Shown in pieces: positions 7,663 to 16,123 of a stretch of 64,000 bases of DNA. A program made the translations under genes and the position numbers. Position 1 is the stretch's first letter; each line of letters opens with the position of its first letter. Under the pieces are notes generated by a model that saw only the letters and a program-made list of their open reading frames with translations, ran no database searches and was not told the origin of the DNA. The stretch is from positions 1-64,000 of the forward strand of contig NZ_JAKVIR010000029.1 in NCBI RefSeq assembly GCF_022601975.1. The letters run 5' to 3'. The DNA is from Pontibacter sp. E15-1 (GTDB lineage Bacteria; Bacteroidota; Bacteroidia; Cytophagales; Hymenobacteraceae).

Positions 7663-8430
7663 CTATTCCAGGAAACTACTCATAAAGCCGCCTTCCTTGT
7701 TGGCGTTCTCGCCGCGCGGCATCAGAGCTTCGATCAGTTTCTTCACCGGCATCGACTGAAGCCATACCCGGCCGGTGCCGCGCAGGGTGGCCAGGAAAAT
7801 ACCCTCGCCGCCAAAGATCATTGACTTCAGGCCACCGGCGCGCTGCACGCTAAAATCGATGCCCTCTTCAAACGCCACCACGCAGCCCGTGTCTACGCGC
7901 AGGGTTTGGTTGTTGAGTTGTTTCTCCACCACGGTGCCACCGGCATGTATAAAGGCCATACCGTCTCCCTGCATCTTCTGCAGTATAAAGCCCTCGCCGC
8001 CAAACAGGCCGGAGCCGAACTTCTGGTTGAAATGAATGCTGAGTTTCGTGCCCAGGGCGGCAGCCAGAAAAGCGTCTTTCTGGGCGATGAGGCTGCTGTT
8101 GCGCATCTGGCGCAGGTCGATGGGGAGGATGGTGCCGGGGTATGGCGCTGAGAAAGCCACACGGCTTTTGCCATGGCCACGGTGCGTGAAGTGCGTCATA
8201 AACAGCGACTCGCCCGTGATCATGCGGGAGCCGGCCGAAACCAGCTTGCCAAAAAAGCCCTGGTTGGGGTTAGAGCCGTCGCCCATCTTGGCCGCAAACT
8301 CGATGCCCTCTTCCATGTATACCATAGCGCCCGCCTCAGCAATTACCGTTTCCTGCGGATCGAGTTCTACCTCGAGTACCTGTATGTCGTTTCCGAAAAT
8401 CTTGTAATCTATCTCGTGTGAGTTTATCAT
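7663..8430 (-). CDS. AIM24/TIGR00266 family protein
   Basis: 255-residue beta-rich protein of the AIM24 family (also called TIGR00266), named after a mitochondrial biogenesis protein. Typical phrases are EVELDPQETVIAEAGAMVYM near residues 19-38 and a run of glycine-rich strands such as FGGEGFILQKM and FGGEGIFLATLRG. There is no signal peptide, so it is cytoplasmic. The molecular role is not established in bacteria; a tail-tube-like beta fold has been noted for relatives. It is convergent with the GH3-like gene. Confidence 0.85.
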   Translation of the reverse strand: MINSHEIDYKIFGNDIQVLEVELDPQETVIAEAGAMVYMEEGIEFAAKMGDGSNPNQGFFGKLVSAGSRMITGESLFMTHFTHRGHGKSRVAFSAPYPGTILPIDLRQMRNSSLIAQKDAFLAAALGTKLSIHFNQKFGSGLFGGEGFILQKMQGDGMAFIHAGGTVVEKQLNNQTLRVDTGCVVAFEEGIDFSVQRAGGLKSMIFGGEGIFLATLRGTGRVWLQSMPVKKLIEALMPRGENANKEGGFMSSFLE

Positions 8431-8579
8431 AGTTTTAGGTATGGATTAAACAATGGCGTATGTCGCACTGGGTATAGAACGCAATATTTCGTTGATTCTA
8501 TATAAGTAGGGTATGGGTATTGAGCCGGGGAAAGGTTTTAAGGTATAAAACTCCATAATTCGGTTGCCTGGCGGAGGTG

Positions 8580-8951
8580 TTAGTCCTCCTCCTCAACGTC
8601 CGCTTCCTCGCCTTTTTTACCGCGTCGGCGGGCTTTAGGCAGGCTCTTGTCGTCTTCGTCATCGGATACCTCGGAGGTGCCGCGCACAAAGTCCTCGTCA
8701 GTTTCCTCTACTTCCTCGCCCTCCTCTATGTGGTAGGCCTCCTCTTCCTCGCGCTTTGCCTTTTCGGCGGCGTCGCGCTTCACCAGCTTCTTGTCTTCCA
8801 CGTTGCGGTTCAGGAACTCGTTGATCTTGTCGATGCTGTAGTTGGAGATGATCTCCCCGTGCTCGTTCACTTTTATCTCGAAGCCCTCCAGGTCTTTGTG
8901 CACCTTGGACTTTTTGCTGCTGCTTTTGCTTTCTTTTTTATTCTTCGCCAT
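8580..8951 (-). CDS. Small highly charged hypothetical protein
   Basis: 123 residues. It begins with a Lys/Ser-rich tail (about 1-18). A short folded-looking core follows, with FEIKVNEHGEIISNYSIDKIN. It ends in long acidic and basic tracts (EEEEAYHIEEGEEVEETDED, then RRRGKKGEEADVEEED). No enzymatic motif is visible, and most of it is probably disordered. It follows gltX on the same strand but is cut off from it by a hairpin at 9029-9057, so it likely has its own promoter. I do not recognise a function. Nucleic-acid or ribosome association is only a guess from the charge pattern. Confidence 0.75.
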   Translation of the reverse strand: MAKNKKESKSSSKKSKVHKDLEGFEIKVNEHGEIISNYSIDKINEFLNRNVEDKKLVKRDAAEKAKREEEEAYHIEEGEEVEETDEDFVRGTSEVSDDEDDKSLPKARRRGKKGEEADVEEED

Positions 8952-9028
8952 GATAGTTCGGGTTTATACCTTGTTGTATAAGTATGCAGGGGCAAATTGT
9001 TGCATGGCCAATCCAAAGCGGGCAATAA

Positions 9029-9057
9029 AAAAGGCTAGCCGGTATGGCTAGCCTTTT
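9029..9057 (-). terminator. Intrinsic terminator of gltX
   Basis: AAAAGGCTAGCC (9029-9040) and GGCTAGCCTTTT (9046-9057) form a perfect 12-bp stem with a 5-base loop. On the minus strand it is followed by T residues, just after the gltX stop. Confidence 0.85.
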
Positions 9058-9079
9058 GGGTATGGTATAGGAGCTGCGG

Positions 9080-10621
9080 TTAGGTGGTTGCGTAGCCGCT
9101 CAGCTTGTCGATGGCTGCGCCAAGGCGCTGTGCCGTCTCCTCACGGCCGATCACCTCGATGATGTGCATCAGGTCCGGGCCCGCCTCTGCGCCCGTCACG
9201 GCAAGGCGAAGCGCCTGCATGACCTGGCCCAGCTTCATGCCGTGGCGCTCCAGTATGGCGGTCAGCAGTTCTTTCACAGTGTCGGCGTTGAAGTTTTCCA
9301 GCGTAGGCAACTCGTTCTTGAAATCCTCGAAAACGGCAACCGAAGGGCTGTTCCACTTCTTAGACGCTACTTTCTCGCTATACTCAGTCGGGGCGATGAA
9401 AAAGTACTTCGCCTCTTGCCAGAAATCCTGCGGGAAGCTTACGCGCTCCTTCATCAGGCCAGCGATCTTCTCCGCCTTCTCATGCGTGGCGGTGATGTCG
9501 TGCTCGGCCAAGGCCTGCAGCAGGTAATCGGCCAGCTCGCTGTCGGGCTTGGCGCGCAGGTACTGCTCGTTAAACCAGCGGGCTTTCTGAATATCGAAAC
9601 GCGTACCGGACTTGCCGATGCGCTCTACGGAGAATTCCTGGATCAGCTCGTCCATCGAGAAAAGCTCCTGCTGTGTGCCCGGGTTCCAGCCCAGAAAGGC
9701 CAGAAAGTTGGTGAAGGCCTCCGGCAGGTAGCCCGCCTCACGGTATCCTGACGATACCTCGCCTGTGTTCGGGTCGGTCCAGCGCAGCGGGAACACCGGG
9801 AAGCCCAGCTTATCGCCATCGCGCTTGCTCAGCTTGCCGTTTCCGTCGGGCTTTAGCAGCAGCGGCAGGTGGGCAAACTCAGGCATGGTGTCTTCCCAGC
9901 CCAGGTAGCGGTATAGCAGCACGTGCAGGGGCGCAGACGGCAACCACTCTTCCCCCCGGATCACGTGGGTGATGTTCATCAGGTGGTCGTCCACTATGTT
10001 GGCCAGATGGTAGGTTGGCATCCCGTCCGACTTCATCAGCACTTTGTCATCAATGGCGGCAGAGTGCACCATAACCCATCCCCGGATCATGTCTTTCAGG
10101 CGCACTTCCTCTTTACGCGGCACCTTCAGGCGGATCACATACGCCTCGCCGGAGGCCAGGCGCTGCTTCACCTCGTCTTCGGGCAGCGTGAGCGAGTTCT
10201 TCATGGTGGCGCGGGTGATGGCGTTATACTGCGGCGTGGCCACTTTAGCGGCCTTCAGGCGCTCGCGCATCTCGTCCAGTTCCTCGGCAGTGTCAAAAGC
10301 ATAGTACGCGTGGCCACTCTCGATCAGCTGCATGGCATACTGCATATACATCGGCTTGCGCTCCGACTGGCGGTATGGCGCGTATGGGCCGCCTTTCCAG
10401 GGGCTTTCGTCCAGCTCAATGCCGCACCACTCCAGCGACTCGCGGATATAGTCTTCGGCGCCCGGCACAAAGCGGTTCTGGTCGGTGTCCTCGATGCGCA
10501 GGATCATTTTGCCGCCCGTTTTGCGGGCCAGCAGGTAGTTGTACAGGGCAGTGCGCACACCACCGATATGGAGAGGCCCGGTTGGGCTGGGGGCAAAGCG
10601 TACTCTAACTTCTCTTTCCAT
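9080..10621 (-). CDS. gltX: Glutamate--tRNA ligase
   Basis: Class I aminoacyl-tRNA synthetase that charges tRNA-Glu, supplying both translation and, via glutamyl-tRNA, the tetrapyrrole pathway whose first enzyme (hemA) lies at 58.5-59.8 kb. The HIGH signature appears as RFAPSPTGPLHIGG (8-21). The KMSKS loop appears as KLSKRDGDK near residue 262. The full length of 513 residues is typical for Bacteroidota. The start ATG at 10621 lies 37 bases after a -7 box, and the gene ends in its own terminator. Confidence 0.97.
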   Translation of the reverse strand: MEREVRVRFAPSPTGPLHIGGVRTALYNYLLARKTGGKMILRIEDTDQNRFVPGAEDYIRESLEWCGIELDESPWKGGPYAPYRQSERKPMYMQYAMQLIESGHAYYAFDTAEELDEMRERLKAAKVATPQYNAITRATMKNSLTLPEDEVKQRLASGEAYVIRLKVPRKEEVRLKDMIRGWVMVHSAAIDDKVLMKSDGMPTYHLANIVDDHLMNITHVIRGEEWLPSAPLHVLLYRYLGWEDTMPEFAHLPLLLKPDGNGKLSKRDGDKLGFPVFPLRWTDPNTGEVSSGYREAGYLPEAFTNFLAFLGWNPGTQQELFSMDELIQEFSVERIGKSGTRFDIQKARWFNEQYLRAKPDSELADYLLQALAEHDITATHEKAEKIAGLMKERVSFPQDFWQEAKYFFIAPTEYSEKVASKKWNSPSVAVFEDFKNELPTLENFNADTVKELLTAILERHGMKLGQVMQALRLAVTGAEAGPDLMHIIEVIGREETAQRLGAAIDKLSGYATT

Positions 10622-10657
10622 GTATAGTTGTCTGATTCAGATCGTTCAAATGAGGCA

Positions 10658-10665
10658 CAAAGGTA
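10658..10665 (-). promoter_or_regulatory. -7 box of gltX
   Basis: TACCTTTG on the minus strand matches the -7 consensus. No convincing TTG at -33. Confidence 0.45.
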
Positions 10666-10805
10666 CGAAATAAAGTTCTATTCGGTAAGCCCTGCGGCGG
10701 CAAAGCCCATTTGCCTGTAAACAAGCAAAGCCCCTCTGGGTTAATTGCTTAGAAACATAATCGGATATTTGCGTATCTGCTTAGTAAAGAAGCCCCCGGG
10801 GAGTT

Positions 10806-11849
10806 ATGGTAAAGAGCCGATTGACAATTGTGTGGTGCCTGTTAAAGGAGACGTGGCTGGAGTTTATGGAGAACAACTCCTGGCAAAAGGGCGCGGCACT
10901 GGCCTACTATACCATCTTTGCCCTGCCGCCCATGCTCATCATCATCATCAGTGCCGGAGGCTACTTCTTTGGCCGGCAGGCCGTGTCCGGCGAGATTTAC
11001 TACCGCATCAAAGAGCTGATCGGGTCGGAGGGGGCATACTCGGTGCAGAAAATGGTCGAGAACGTGAACCAGTTCTCCGATGTCAGTGTGGCGGCGCTGG
11101 TGGGTGTGATTGCCCTCTTTGTGGCAGCCACGGGCGTTTTCATCTCGCTGCAAGACTCCCTGAACGAGATATGGTACGTAAAGCCCAAGCCCAAGCACGG
11201 CTACGTAAAGCTGGTGCTCGACCGGTTTCTGTCCTTCGGTATGATCCTGACCATCGCTATTGTGCTGCTGCTCTCGCTGCTGGCCAACGCCATCCTGGTA
11301 GCCATCGGCGACTTCCTGACATCGCGCTTCTCAGACTGGATCCTGTACGTTATCCACGTTGCCAACCTCATCTCAGCGCTTGTGCTGATGACTTTCCTGT
11401 TCGCCTGCATCTACAAGTTCCTGCCCGACGCCAAGATAAAGTGGCGTGATGTATGGGTGGGGGCGGTGGTAACGGCCCTGCTCTTCGTGCTGTTCCGGGG
11501 CCTGATCGGGTTTTACCTGGGCAAGAACGATGTCGGGTCGGTGTATGGGGCAGCGGGCTCTGTGGTGGTGATCCTGACGTGGGTGTTCTTCACGTCGCAA
11601 ATCATCTTTTTCGGGGCCGTGTTCACCTTTGTGTACTCGCGCAAGTACGGCTACAACATCTACCCCTCAGAGTATGCCGTGCGCGTGATCCGCAAGCAGG
11701 TAGAGGTCGGAAACACAGCCGTTAACACCGATCCGGAGTTGCTGCAGACAGACAAAACGCCAGATATGGCAGAAGTAACAGAGGTGCCCGAGCCGGTGGA
11801 AGAGGAGAAGGAGGACACAGACGCTGCCTCGCAGGGATCGAATATTTAG
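10806..11849 (+). CDS. YihY/BrkB-family integral membrane protein
   Basis: 347 residues. The family phrases are NSWQKGAALAYYTIFALPPML (about 20-40, first membrane segment) and YGAAGSVVVILTWVFFTSQIIFFGAVF (near 245-271). About six membrane segments are visible overall, followed by a charged C-terminal tail rich in Glu, Pro and Val that is probably cytoplasmic. Once annotated as ribonuclease BN, the family is now regarded as a membrane protein of unknown, possibly transport, function. It is divergent from gltX and convergent with ridA. Confidence 0.9.
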   Translation: MVKSRLTIVWCLLKETWLEFMENNSWQKGAALAYYTIFALPPMLIIIISAGGYFFGRQAVSGEIYYRIKELIGSEGAYSVQKMVENVNQFSDVSVAALVGVIALFVAATGVFISLQDSLNEIWYVKPKPKHGYVKLVLDRFLSFGMILTIAIVLLLSLLANAILVAIGDFLTSRFSDWILYVIHVANLISALVLMTFLFACIYKFLPDAKIKWRDVWVGAVVTALLFVLFRGLIGFYLGKNDVGSVYGAAGSVVVILTWVFFTSQIIFFGAVFTFVYSRKYGYNIYPSEYAVRVIRKQVEVGNTAVNTDPELLQTDKTPDMAEVTEVPEPVEEEKEDTDAASQGSNI

Positions 11850-11900
11850 AGCGAGGCGGGTGAGCGATGTATTTTGAAAGGCAATCAGGGAAAAGACAAC

Positions 11901-11932
11901 GGAAGCAGAGGGTATACAGCGCTCCTGCTTCC
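11901..11932. terminator. Hairpin between convergent yihY-like and ridA genes
   Basis: GGAAGCAG and CTGCTTCC form an 8-bp stem with a 16-base loop between the two convergent stop codons. Weak by itself, but the position fits a shared terminator. Confidence 0.45.
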
Positions 11933-11965
11933 TTTGTCTCCCGTCAAAAAAGATTCTATCAGGGT

Positions 11966-12346
11966 TTACTTTGCCGCGATGCAGGAAATCTCCACGTTCA
12001 CATCCTTTGGCAGGCGGCTTACCTCCACGGTTTCGCGGGCAGGCGGGTTGCTGCTGAAATAGCTGCCGTAGGTTTCGTTGATGCGGCCGAAGTTGTTGAG
12101 GTCTTTCACAAAGATGCTGCACTTTAGCACATGCGTGAAATCCATACCTGCCTCGGATAAAATGGCCTGCAGGTTTTTCATCACCTGGTGCGTCTCGCTT
12201 TCGATGCTGTCGTTGATCAGGTTGCCGCTCTCCTGGTCCAGCGCAATCTGGCCGGATACATATAGCGTGCCGTTGGCTAAAGTCGCCTGGCTATAAGGGC
12301 CGATAGGAGCCGGGGCCTTGGAAGAGGTGATAATGGTATGTGCCAT
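11966..12346 (-). CDS. ridA: RidA family reactive intermediate deaminase
   Basis: 126-residue cytoplasmic enzyme that hydrolyses reactive enamine/imine intermediates (such as 2-aminoacrylate) released by PLP enzymes, protecting other enzymes from damage. The substrate-binding arginine is R104 in PPARETVEV and the catalytic-site glutamate is E119 in VNVEISCIA, both at the canonical spacing. It would be expected as a trimer. It is divergent from the 3HCDH-like gene at 12398. Confidence 0.93.
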   Translation of the reverse strand: MAHTIITSSKAPAPIGPYSQATLANGTLYVSGQIALDQESGNLINDSIESETHQVMKNLQAILSEAGMDFTHVLKCSIFVKDLNNFGRINETYGSYFSSNPPARETVEVSRLPKDVNVEISCIAAK

Positions 12347-12379
12347 ATATGGATTCGTTTAAAATTGTATCTTTACTAG

Positions 12380-12387
12380 CAAAAGTA
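12380..12387 (-). promoter_or_regulatory. -7 box of ridA
   Basis: TACTTTTG on the minus strand, 33 bases ahead of the ridA ATG. A near match TATCTTTA on the plus strand (12368-12375) may serve the divergent gene at 12398. Confidence 0.45.
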
Positions 12388-12397
12388 CTCAAAATTT

Positions 12398-13075
12398 ATG
12401 CACATAGTTGTTTTGTCGGGGCCCGAAATGGCCGCAGAGTTTCAGCAAAAGTTCCCGGAGGGTAAGGAGGATGTCTCGTTTACCTTTCTGAGCAGCCTTA
12501 GTATGCAGGATGAGCTATGCCAGCCAACCGATGTCATTTTCGACTTTACCCTGCACCAGCACCCTGAGCGCCTGACCCAGTATGCGCCGGAGCAGGTGGT
12601 GTTCTGCCACGCTCCCACCGTGCAGCTGGCGGCACTGGTTAACGAAGTGGAGCTGGACCAACCCTGCACCCTGATCGGCTTTAACGGGCTGCCAACCTTG
12701 TTTAACCGCCCCGTGTTGGAGGTGAGCCTGCTGCGGCCGGAGCACGAGGAAAAGCTTCGGGAGGTATGCGCGGCGCTAGGCACCGAGTACCTGCTCGTGG
12801 ACGACCGGGTGGGTATGGTAACGCCCCGCATCATCTGCATGATCATCAATGAGGCCTGCTATACCCTGCAGGAGCAAACCGGCAGCGTGGCTGATATTGA
12901 CCAGGGCATGAAGCTTGGCACTAATTACCCGAAAGGCCCTTTTGAGTGGGCAAAACAGCTGGGTATACGCCATGTGTACGAGGTGCTGCAGGCCGTTTAC
13001 GAAGACACAAAAGAGGAGCGTTACAAAATCTGCCCGCTACTGAAGACGAAATACCTGAAAGGAGAGGAGTTCTGA
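12398..13075 (+). CDS. Degenerate 3-hydroxyacyl-CoA dehydrogenase-like protein
   Basis: 225 residues. The C-terminal part, from about residue 135, is a good match to the helical 3HCDH domain: VGMVTPRIICMIINEACY, DIDQGMKLGTNYPKGPFEWA, then a helix pair to the end. The N-terminal Rossmann half is abnormal: there is no GxGxxG loop after the first strand (MHIVVLSGPEMAAEF), and the segment that normally carries the catalytic histidine (GxHFFNP) reads GFNGLPTLFNRP. Both NAD binding and catalysis therefore look lost. It may be a binding or regulatory pseudoenzyme, or act on a partner dehydrogenase. The reading frame is intact and its codons look normal. Confidence 0.75.
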   Translation: MHIVVLSGPEMAAEFQQKFPEGKEDVSFTFLSSLSMQDELCQPTDVIFDFTLHQHPERLTQYAPEQVVFCHAPTVQLAALVNEVELDQPCTLIGFNGLPTLFNRPVLEVSLLRPEHEEKLREVCAALGTEYLLVDDRVGMVTPRIICMIINEACYTLQEQTGSVADIDQGMKLGTNYPKGPFEWAKQLGIRHVYEVLQAVYEDTKEERYKICPLLKTKYLKGEEF

Positions 13076-13109
13076 GGGTAACCAGACCTGGCTGTGCGGC
13101 ACTGCCGCA

Positions 13110-13147
13110 GCGACTGCTTATTGCTAAAGCGACTGCTTATTGCTAAA
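13110..13147. repeat. Exact 19-bp tandem duplication
   Basis: GCGACTGCTTATTGCTAAA occurs twice head to tail (13110-13128 and 13129-13147) in the spacer after the 3HCDH-like gene. Confidence 0.85.
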
Positions 13148-13202
13148 TTGTTAAATGGTTTAATTGTTGAAAAATTATCAGACATGAGGCCATTTAACAA
13201 TT
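13146..13202. repeat. 13-bp inverted repeat of the CCATTTAAC family
   Basis: AATTGTTAAATGG (13146-13158) is the exact complement of CCATTTAACAATT (13190-13202), with a 31-base loop. The same word recurs near 28.08 and 42.27 kb. Confidence 0.7.
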
Positions 13203-13260
13203 GAGCCATTTACCCATTTATTGACTGACTGGCTCTTTATTCCTTTTTGCGAAAGTCCAT

Positions 13261-13310
13261 ATATAAAACAGGAAAGGGCACCTCTTGAGGTGCCCTTTCC
13301 TGTTTTATAT
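13261..13310. terminator. 24-bp perfect palindromic terminator
   Basis: Positions 13261-13284 are the exact complement of 13287-13310, leaving only two unpaired bases between CCTC and GAGG. It ends 15 bases before the glmS stop and is flanked by A/T tracts on both sides, so it should terminate glmS and block read-through from the left. Confidence 0.88.
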
Positions 13311-13324
13311 GGTATGGCCGTGCC

Positions 13325-15160
13325 TTACTCTACCGTCACAGACTTGGCCAGGTTACGCGGCTGGTCTACGTTGCAACCGCGCATCACGGCGATATGGTAT
13401 GAGAGCAGCTGCAGCGGAATAACCGATAGCAACGGCATCAGCGGTTCGCTTGTCTCCGGAATCTCGATCACGTAGTCTGCCATGGATGGGATGGTGGTGT
13501 CGCCTTCGGTTACCACCGCGATCACTTTCCCCTTGCGGGCCTTTACCTCCTGCACGTTCGACACGATTTTCTCGTACGAGCTGTCCTTCGTCGCGATTAC
13601 CACTACCGGCATGTGCTCATCAATCAGGGCGATCGGGCCGTGCTTCATTTCTGCGGCAGGGTAGCCTTCGGCATGGATATAAGAGATCTCTTTCAGTTTC
13701 AGGGCGCCTTCCAGGGCTACCGGGAAGTTATAGCCGCGGCCCAGGTACAGGAAGTTCGTCGCATCCTTGAACACCTTTGCAATTTCCACGATCTGGTCGT
13801 TCAGTTGCAGGGCAATCTCTACTTTAGCAGGGATATTCTCCAGTTCTACCATTAAACGGCGGAGGGCTGTTGTCTCCAGCATACCACGCTTGCTGCCGAT
13901 GATCATGGCGATCAGCGTGAGCACGGTTACCTGTGCCGTAAAGGCTTTGGTACTGGCTACCCCGATCTCCGGGCCAGCGTGGGTATAGGCACCCGCATCA
14001 GTGGCACGAGCGATAGAAGAACCCACCACGTTGCAGATACCAAATATGGTAGCGCCTTTTGACTTGGCCAACTCCAGTGCCGCCAGCGTATCAGCCGTCT
14101 CGCCGGATTGGGAGATGGCGATCACGATGTCTTTCTCGTTGATAATCGGGTTGCGGTAACGGAACTCAGAGGCATATTCTACCTCCACCGGTATGCGTGC
14201 CAGATCTTCGAGCAGGTACTCGGCCACCAGGCCTGCGTGCCACGAGGTGCCACAGGCTACGATGATGATGCGCTTGGCTTTGGTGAACTTGTTTTCAAAC
14301 TCACGGATGCCGCCCATCATCAGGTGGTTGTTCTCCGCGATCATACGGCCGCGCATGCTGTCCAGGATAGAGCGGGGCTGCTCAAAGATCTCCTTCAGCA
14401 TGAAGTGCTCGTAGCCGCCTTTCTCAATCGACTCGAGGGCCATCTCCAGGCGCTGCACATAAGGGGTCTGCTTCACATCCTCGCGTGTGCGGATATCCAG
14501 CTCGCCGTTGTTGATTACGGCCAATTCGTAGTCGTTCAGGTACACCACCTCATTGGTATACTCGATGATCGGCGTGGCGTCTGAAGCCAGAAAGAACTCG
14601 CCTTCTCCAATGCCCACCACCAGCGGGCTGCCTTTGCGGGCCGCTACCAGTTGGTTCGGGCTATCCTGTGCCAGCACCACAATGGCGTAAGCCCCTACAA
14701 CCTCGTGCAAGGCAAGGCGCACAGCCTCCGGCAACGTGCAGTGGCTGTTTGTACGGATATCCTCGATCAGGTTGATGAACACCTCTGAGTCAGTATCAGA
14801 CTGGAAGGTATGGCCCTTCTCGAGCAGGAGCTTCTTGAGAGAGGCGTAGTTTTCGATGATGCCGTTATGGATGATCGCGATGTTTCCGGAAGTAGAGTAG
14901 TGGGGATGCGCGTTTGCGTCGTTCGGCTCTCCGTGCGTTGCCCAGCGCGTGTGGCCCATACCTATGTTGCCGTGCGTATCCACGCCAACCAGAGAGGCCT
15001 CCAGGTCTGCCACTTTCCCCTTCTTCTTAAAAACATTCAAAGAGCCATTCATCAGCGCCACTCCGGCGCTGTCATAGCCTCTGTATTCCAGGCGCTTCAG
15101 GCCTTTTATAATAACGGGGCAAGCTTCGCGGTGCCCGACGTATGCAACAATTCCACACAT
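13325..15160 (-). CDS. glmS: Glutamine--fructose-6-phosphate aminotransferase (isomerizing)
   Basis: Makes glucosamine-6-phosphate from fructose-6-phosphate and glutamine, the committed step toward UDP-GlcNAc for peptidoglycan and LPS. The start at 15160 gives MCGIVAYVG, so Cys2 becomes the N-terminal nucleophile of the glutaminase domain. The open frame continues 14 codons upstream, but that would bury the cysteine, and its start (15202) lies in the promoter. Two SIS sugar-isomerase domains follow (CGTSWHAG, SQSGETADT, and later GRGYNFPVALEGALKLKEISY). The C-terminus DQPRNLAKSVTVE is the classical ending. 611 residues. Likely transcribed alone. Confidence 0.97.
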   Translation of the reverse strand: MCGIVAYVGHREACPVIIKGLKRLEYRGYDSAGVALMNGSLNVFKKKGKVADLEASLVGVDTHGNIGMGHTRWATHGEPNDANAHPHYSTSGNIAIIHNGIIENYASLKKLLLEKGHTFQSDTDSEVFINLIEDIRTNSHCTLPEAVRLALHEVVGAYAIVVLAQDSPNQLVAARKGSPLVVGIGEGEFFLASDATPIIEYTNEVVYLNDYELAVINNGELDIRTREDVKQTPYVQRLEMALESIEKGGYEHFMLKEIFEQPRSILDSMRGRMIAENNHLMMGGIREFENKFTKAKRIIIVACGTSWHAGLVAEYLLEDLARIPVEVEYASEFRYRNPIINEKDIVIAISQSGETADTLAALELAKSKGATIFGICNVVGSSIARATDAGAYTHAGPEIGVASTKAFTAQVTVLTLIAMIIGSKRGMLETTALRRLMVELENIPAKVEIALQLNDQIVEIAKVFKDATNFLYLGRGYNFPVALEGALKLKEISYIHAEGYPAAEMKHGPIALIDEHMPVVVIATKDSSYEKIVSNVQEVKARKGKVIAVVTEGDTTIPSMADYVIEIPETSEPLMPLLSVIPLQLLSYHIAVMRGCNVDQPRNLAKSVTVE

Positions 15161-15188
15161 AATTCTATTATGAATATGAACAAAAAAC

Positions 15189-15213
15189 AATAGGTACCAC
15201 AAAAGTACCTATT
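15189..15213 (-). promoter_or_regulatory. glmS -7 box inside a 9-bp palindrome
   Basis: TACTTTTG on the minus strand (15200-15207) is a full -7 match, 40 bases ahead of the glmS ATG. It is embedded in AATAGGTAC / GTACCTATT (15189-15197 and 15205-15213), a perfect inverted repeat with a 7-base centre. The overlap suggests an operator. No glmS ribozyme-like structure is seen. Confidence 0.5.
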
Positions 15214-15267
15214 ATTTGAAAAAACCTATAATAATTATTTTATATAATTCAGATCATACCCGAGGCG

Positions 15268-16080
15268 CTACTGGCCAAGGCGATTATATAACTCATAGTA
15301 AGAATCCAGAAGGGTTTCGTCGGCACTTACCGTGCTGATATCCTTGGTTTTCATGTACTCGTTGAAGGTGGCGTTCATGCTGTCGCCAAAGTCCTCGTTG
15401 GTCTTGATTACAGAATCGGCGTACTTCATGCCACACTTCACGAAGCCGTCGCAGTCAGAGGATTGCAGGTCGGTCAGCATGCTGTCGTCAATGTCGAGCA
15501 TCTTCACTTTCTCCAGCAGGCCCTCGTCGAACTTCTGCGTATAGTTGTGGTTGTAGACCGTGAACATCGACTTGGCATCCTTAAAAATTGGATCTTTTTT
15601 GTAAGTCGTCTTCAGGTACATCGGGATCAGGCCCGTCATCCAGTCGTTGCAATGTACAATATCTGGAGCCCATCCCAGTTTTTTCACTGTTTCCAGCACG
15701 CCCTTGCAGAAAAAGATCGCGCGCTCGTCGTTGTCTGCATGGAACTTGTTGTTTTTATCAACAAACACAGATTTTCTATGAAAATAATCCTCGTTGTCGA
15801 TAAAATAAACCTGCAGCTTTGCATTTGGTATAGAAGCTACCTTAATTACCAACGGTTTCTCGTCTTCGCCGACAGCGATGTTGATGCCAGAAAGGCGTAC
15901 CACCTCATGCAAGCGGTTCTTGCGCTCGTTAATCAAACCAAACCGCGGCACGAAGATGCGGATTTCCATCCCGCGCTCCTGCATCCCCTGTGGCAGCGTC
16001 TGAAGAAACTCGGCTACTTTGGTGGTCTGTAAGAAAGGGTTGATCTCGGTGGCGGCGTATAAGATTCGCAATTTTGACAT
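15268..16080 (-). CDS. Glycogen/starch synthase-like protein, N-terminal GT5 domain only
   Basis: 270 residues aligning with only the first Rossmann half of GT5 glycogen synthases (LRILYAATEINPFLQTTKVA at 4-23; DIVHCNDWMTGLIPMYLK near 140). Full synthases are about 480 residues, and the C-terminal nucleotide-sugar half is absent. The ADP-glucose loop KTGGL is replaced by KVAEF, so ADP-glucose binding is unlikely. The frame closes cleanly with a normal stop, so this is a stable shortened form rather than a fresh truncation. To my knowledge such a short homologue beside panC recurs in Bacteroidota. It has a strong promoter divergent from panC. Function unknown; a pseudo-glycosyltransferase or sugar sensor is inference. 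Confidence 0.8.
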   Translation of the reverse strand: MSKLRILYAATEINPFLQTTKVAEFLQTLPQGMQERGMEIRIFVPRFGLINERKNRLHEVVRLSGINIAVGEDEKPLVIKVASIPNAKLQVYFIDNEDYFHRKSVFVDKNNKFHADNDERAIFFCKGVLETVKKLGWAPDIVHCNDWMTGLIPMYLKTTYKKDPIFKDAKSMFTVYNHNYTQKFDEGLLEKVKMLDIDDSMLTDLQSSDCDGFVKCGMKYADSVIKTNEDFGDSMNATFNEYMKTKDISTVSADETLLDSYYELYNRLGQ

Positions 16081-16123
16081 GGATATGAGGTTAAAATTTA
16101 AATAGCAACAGTAATGGGACGTG

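Noticed and set aside
12398..13075. Frameshifted or truncated pseudogene of a full 3-hydroxyacyl-CoA dehydrogenase
   Set aside because: The frame is intact with normal codon use, and no leftover N-terminal fragment is found upstream in other frames.
15161..15202. 14-residue N-terminal extension of GlmS
   Set aside because: GlmS needs Cys2 as N-terminal nucleophile after Met removal. The extension would bury it and begins inside the promoter.
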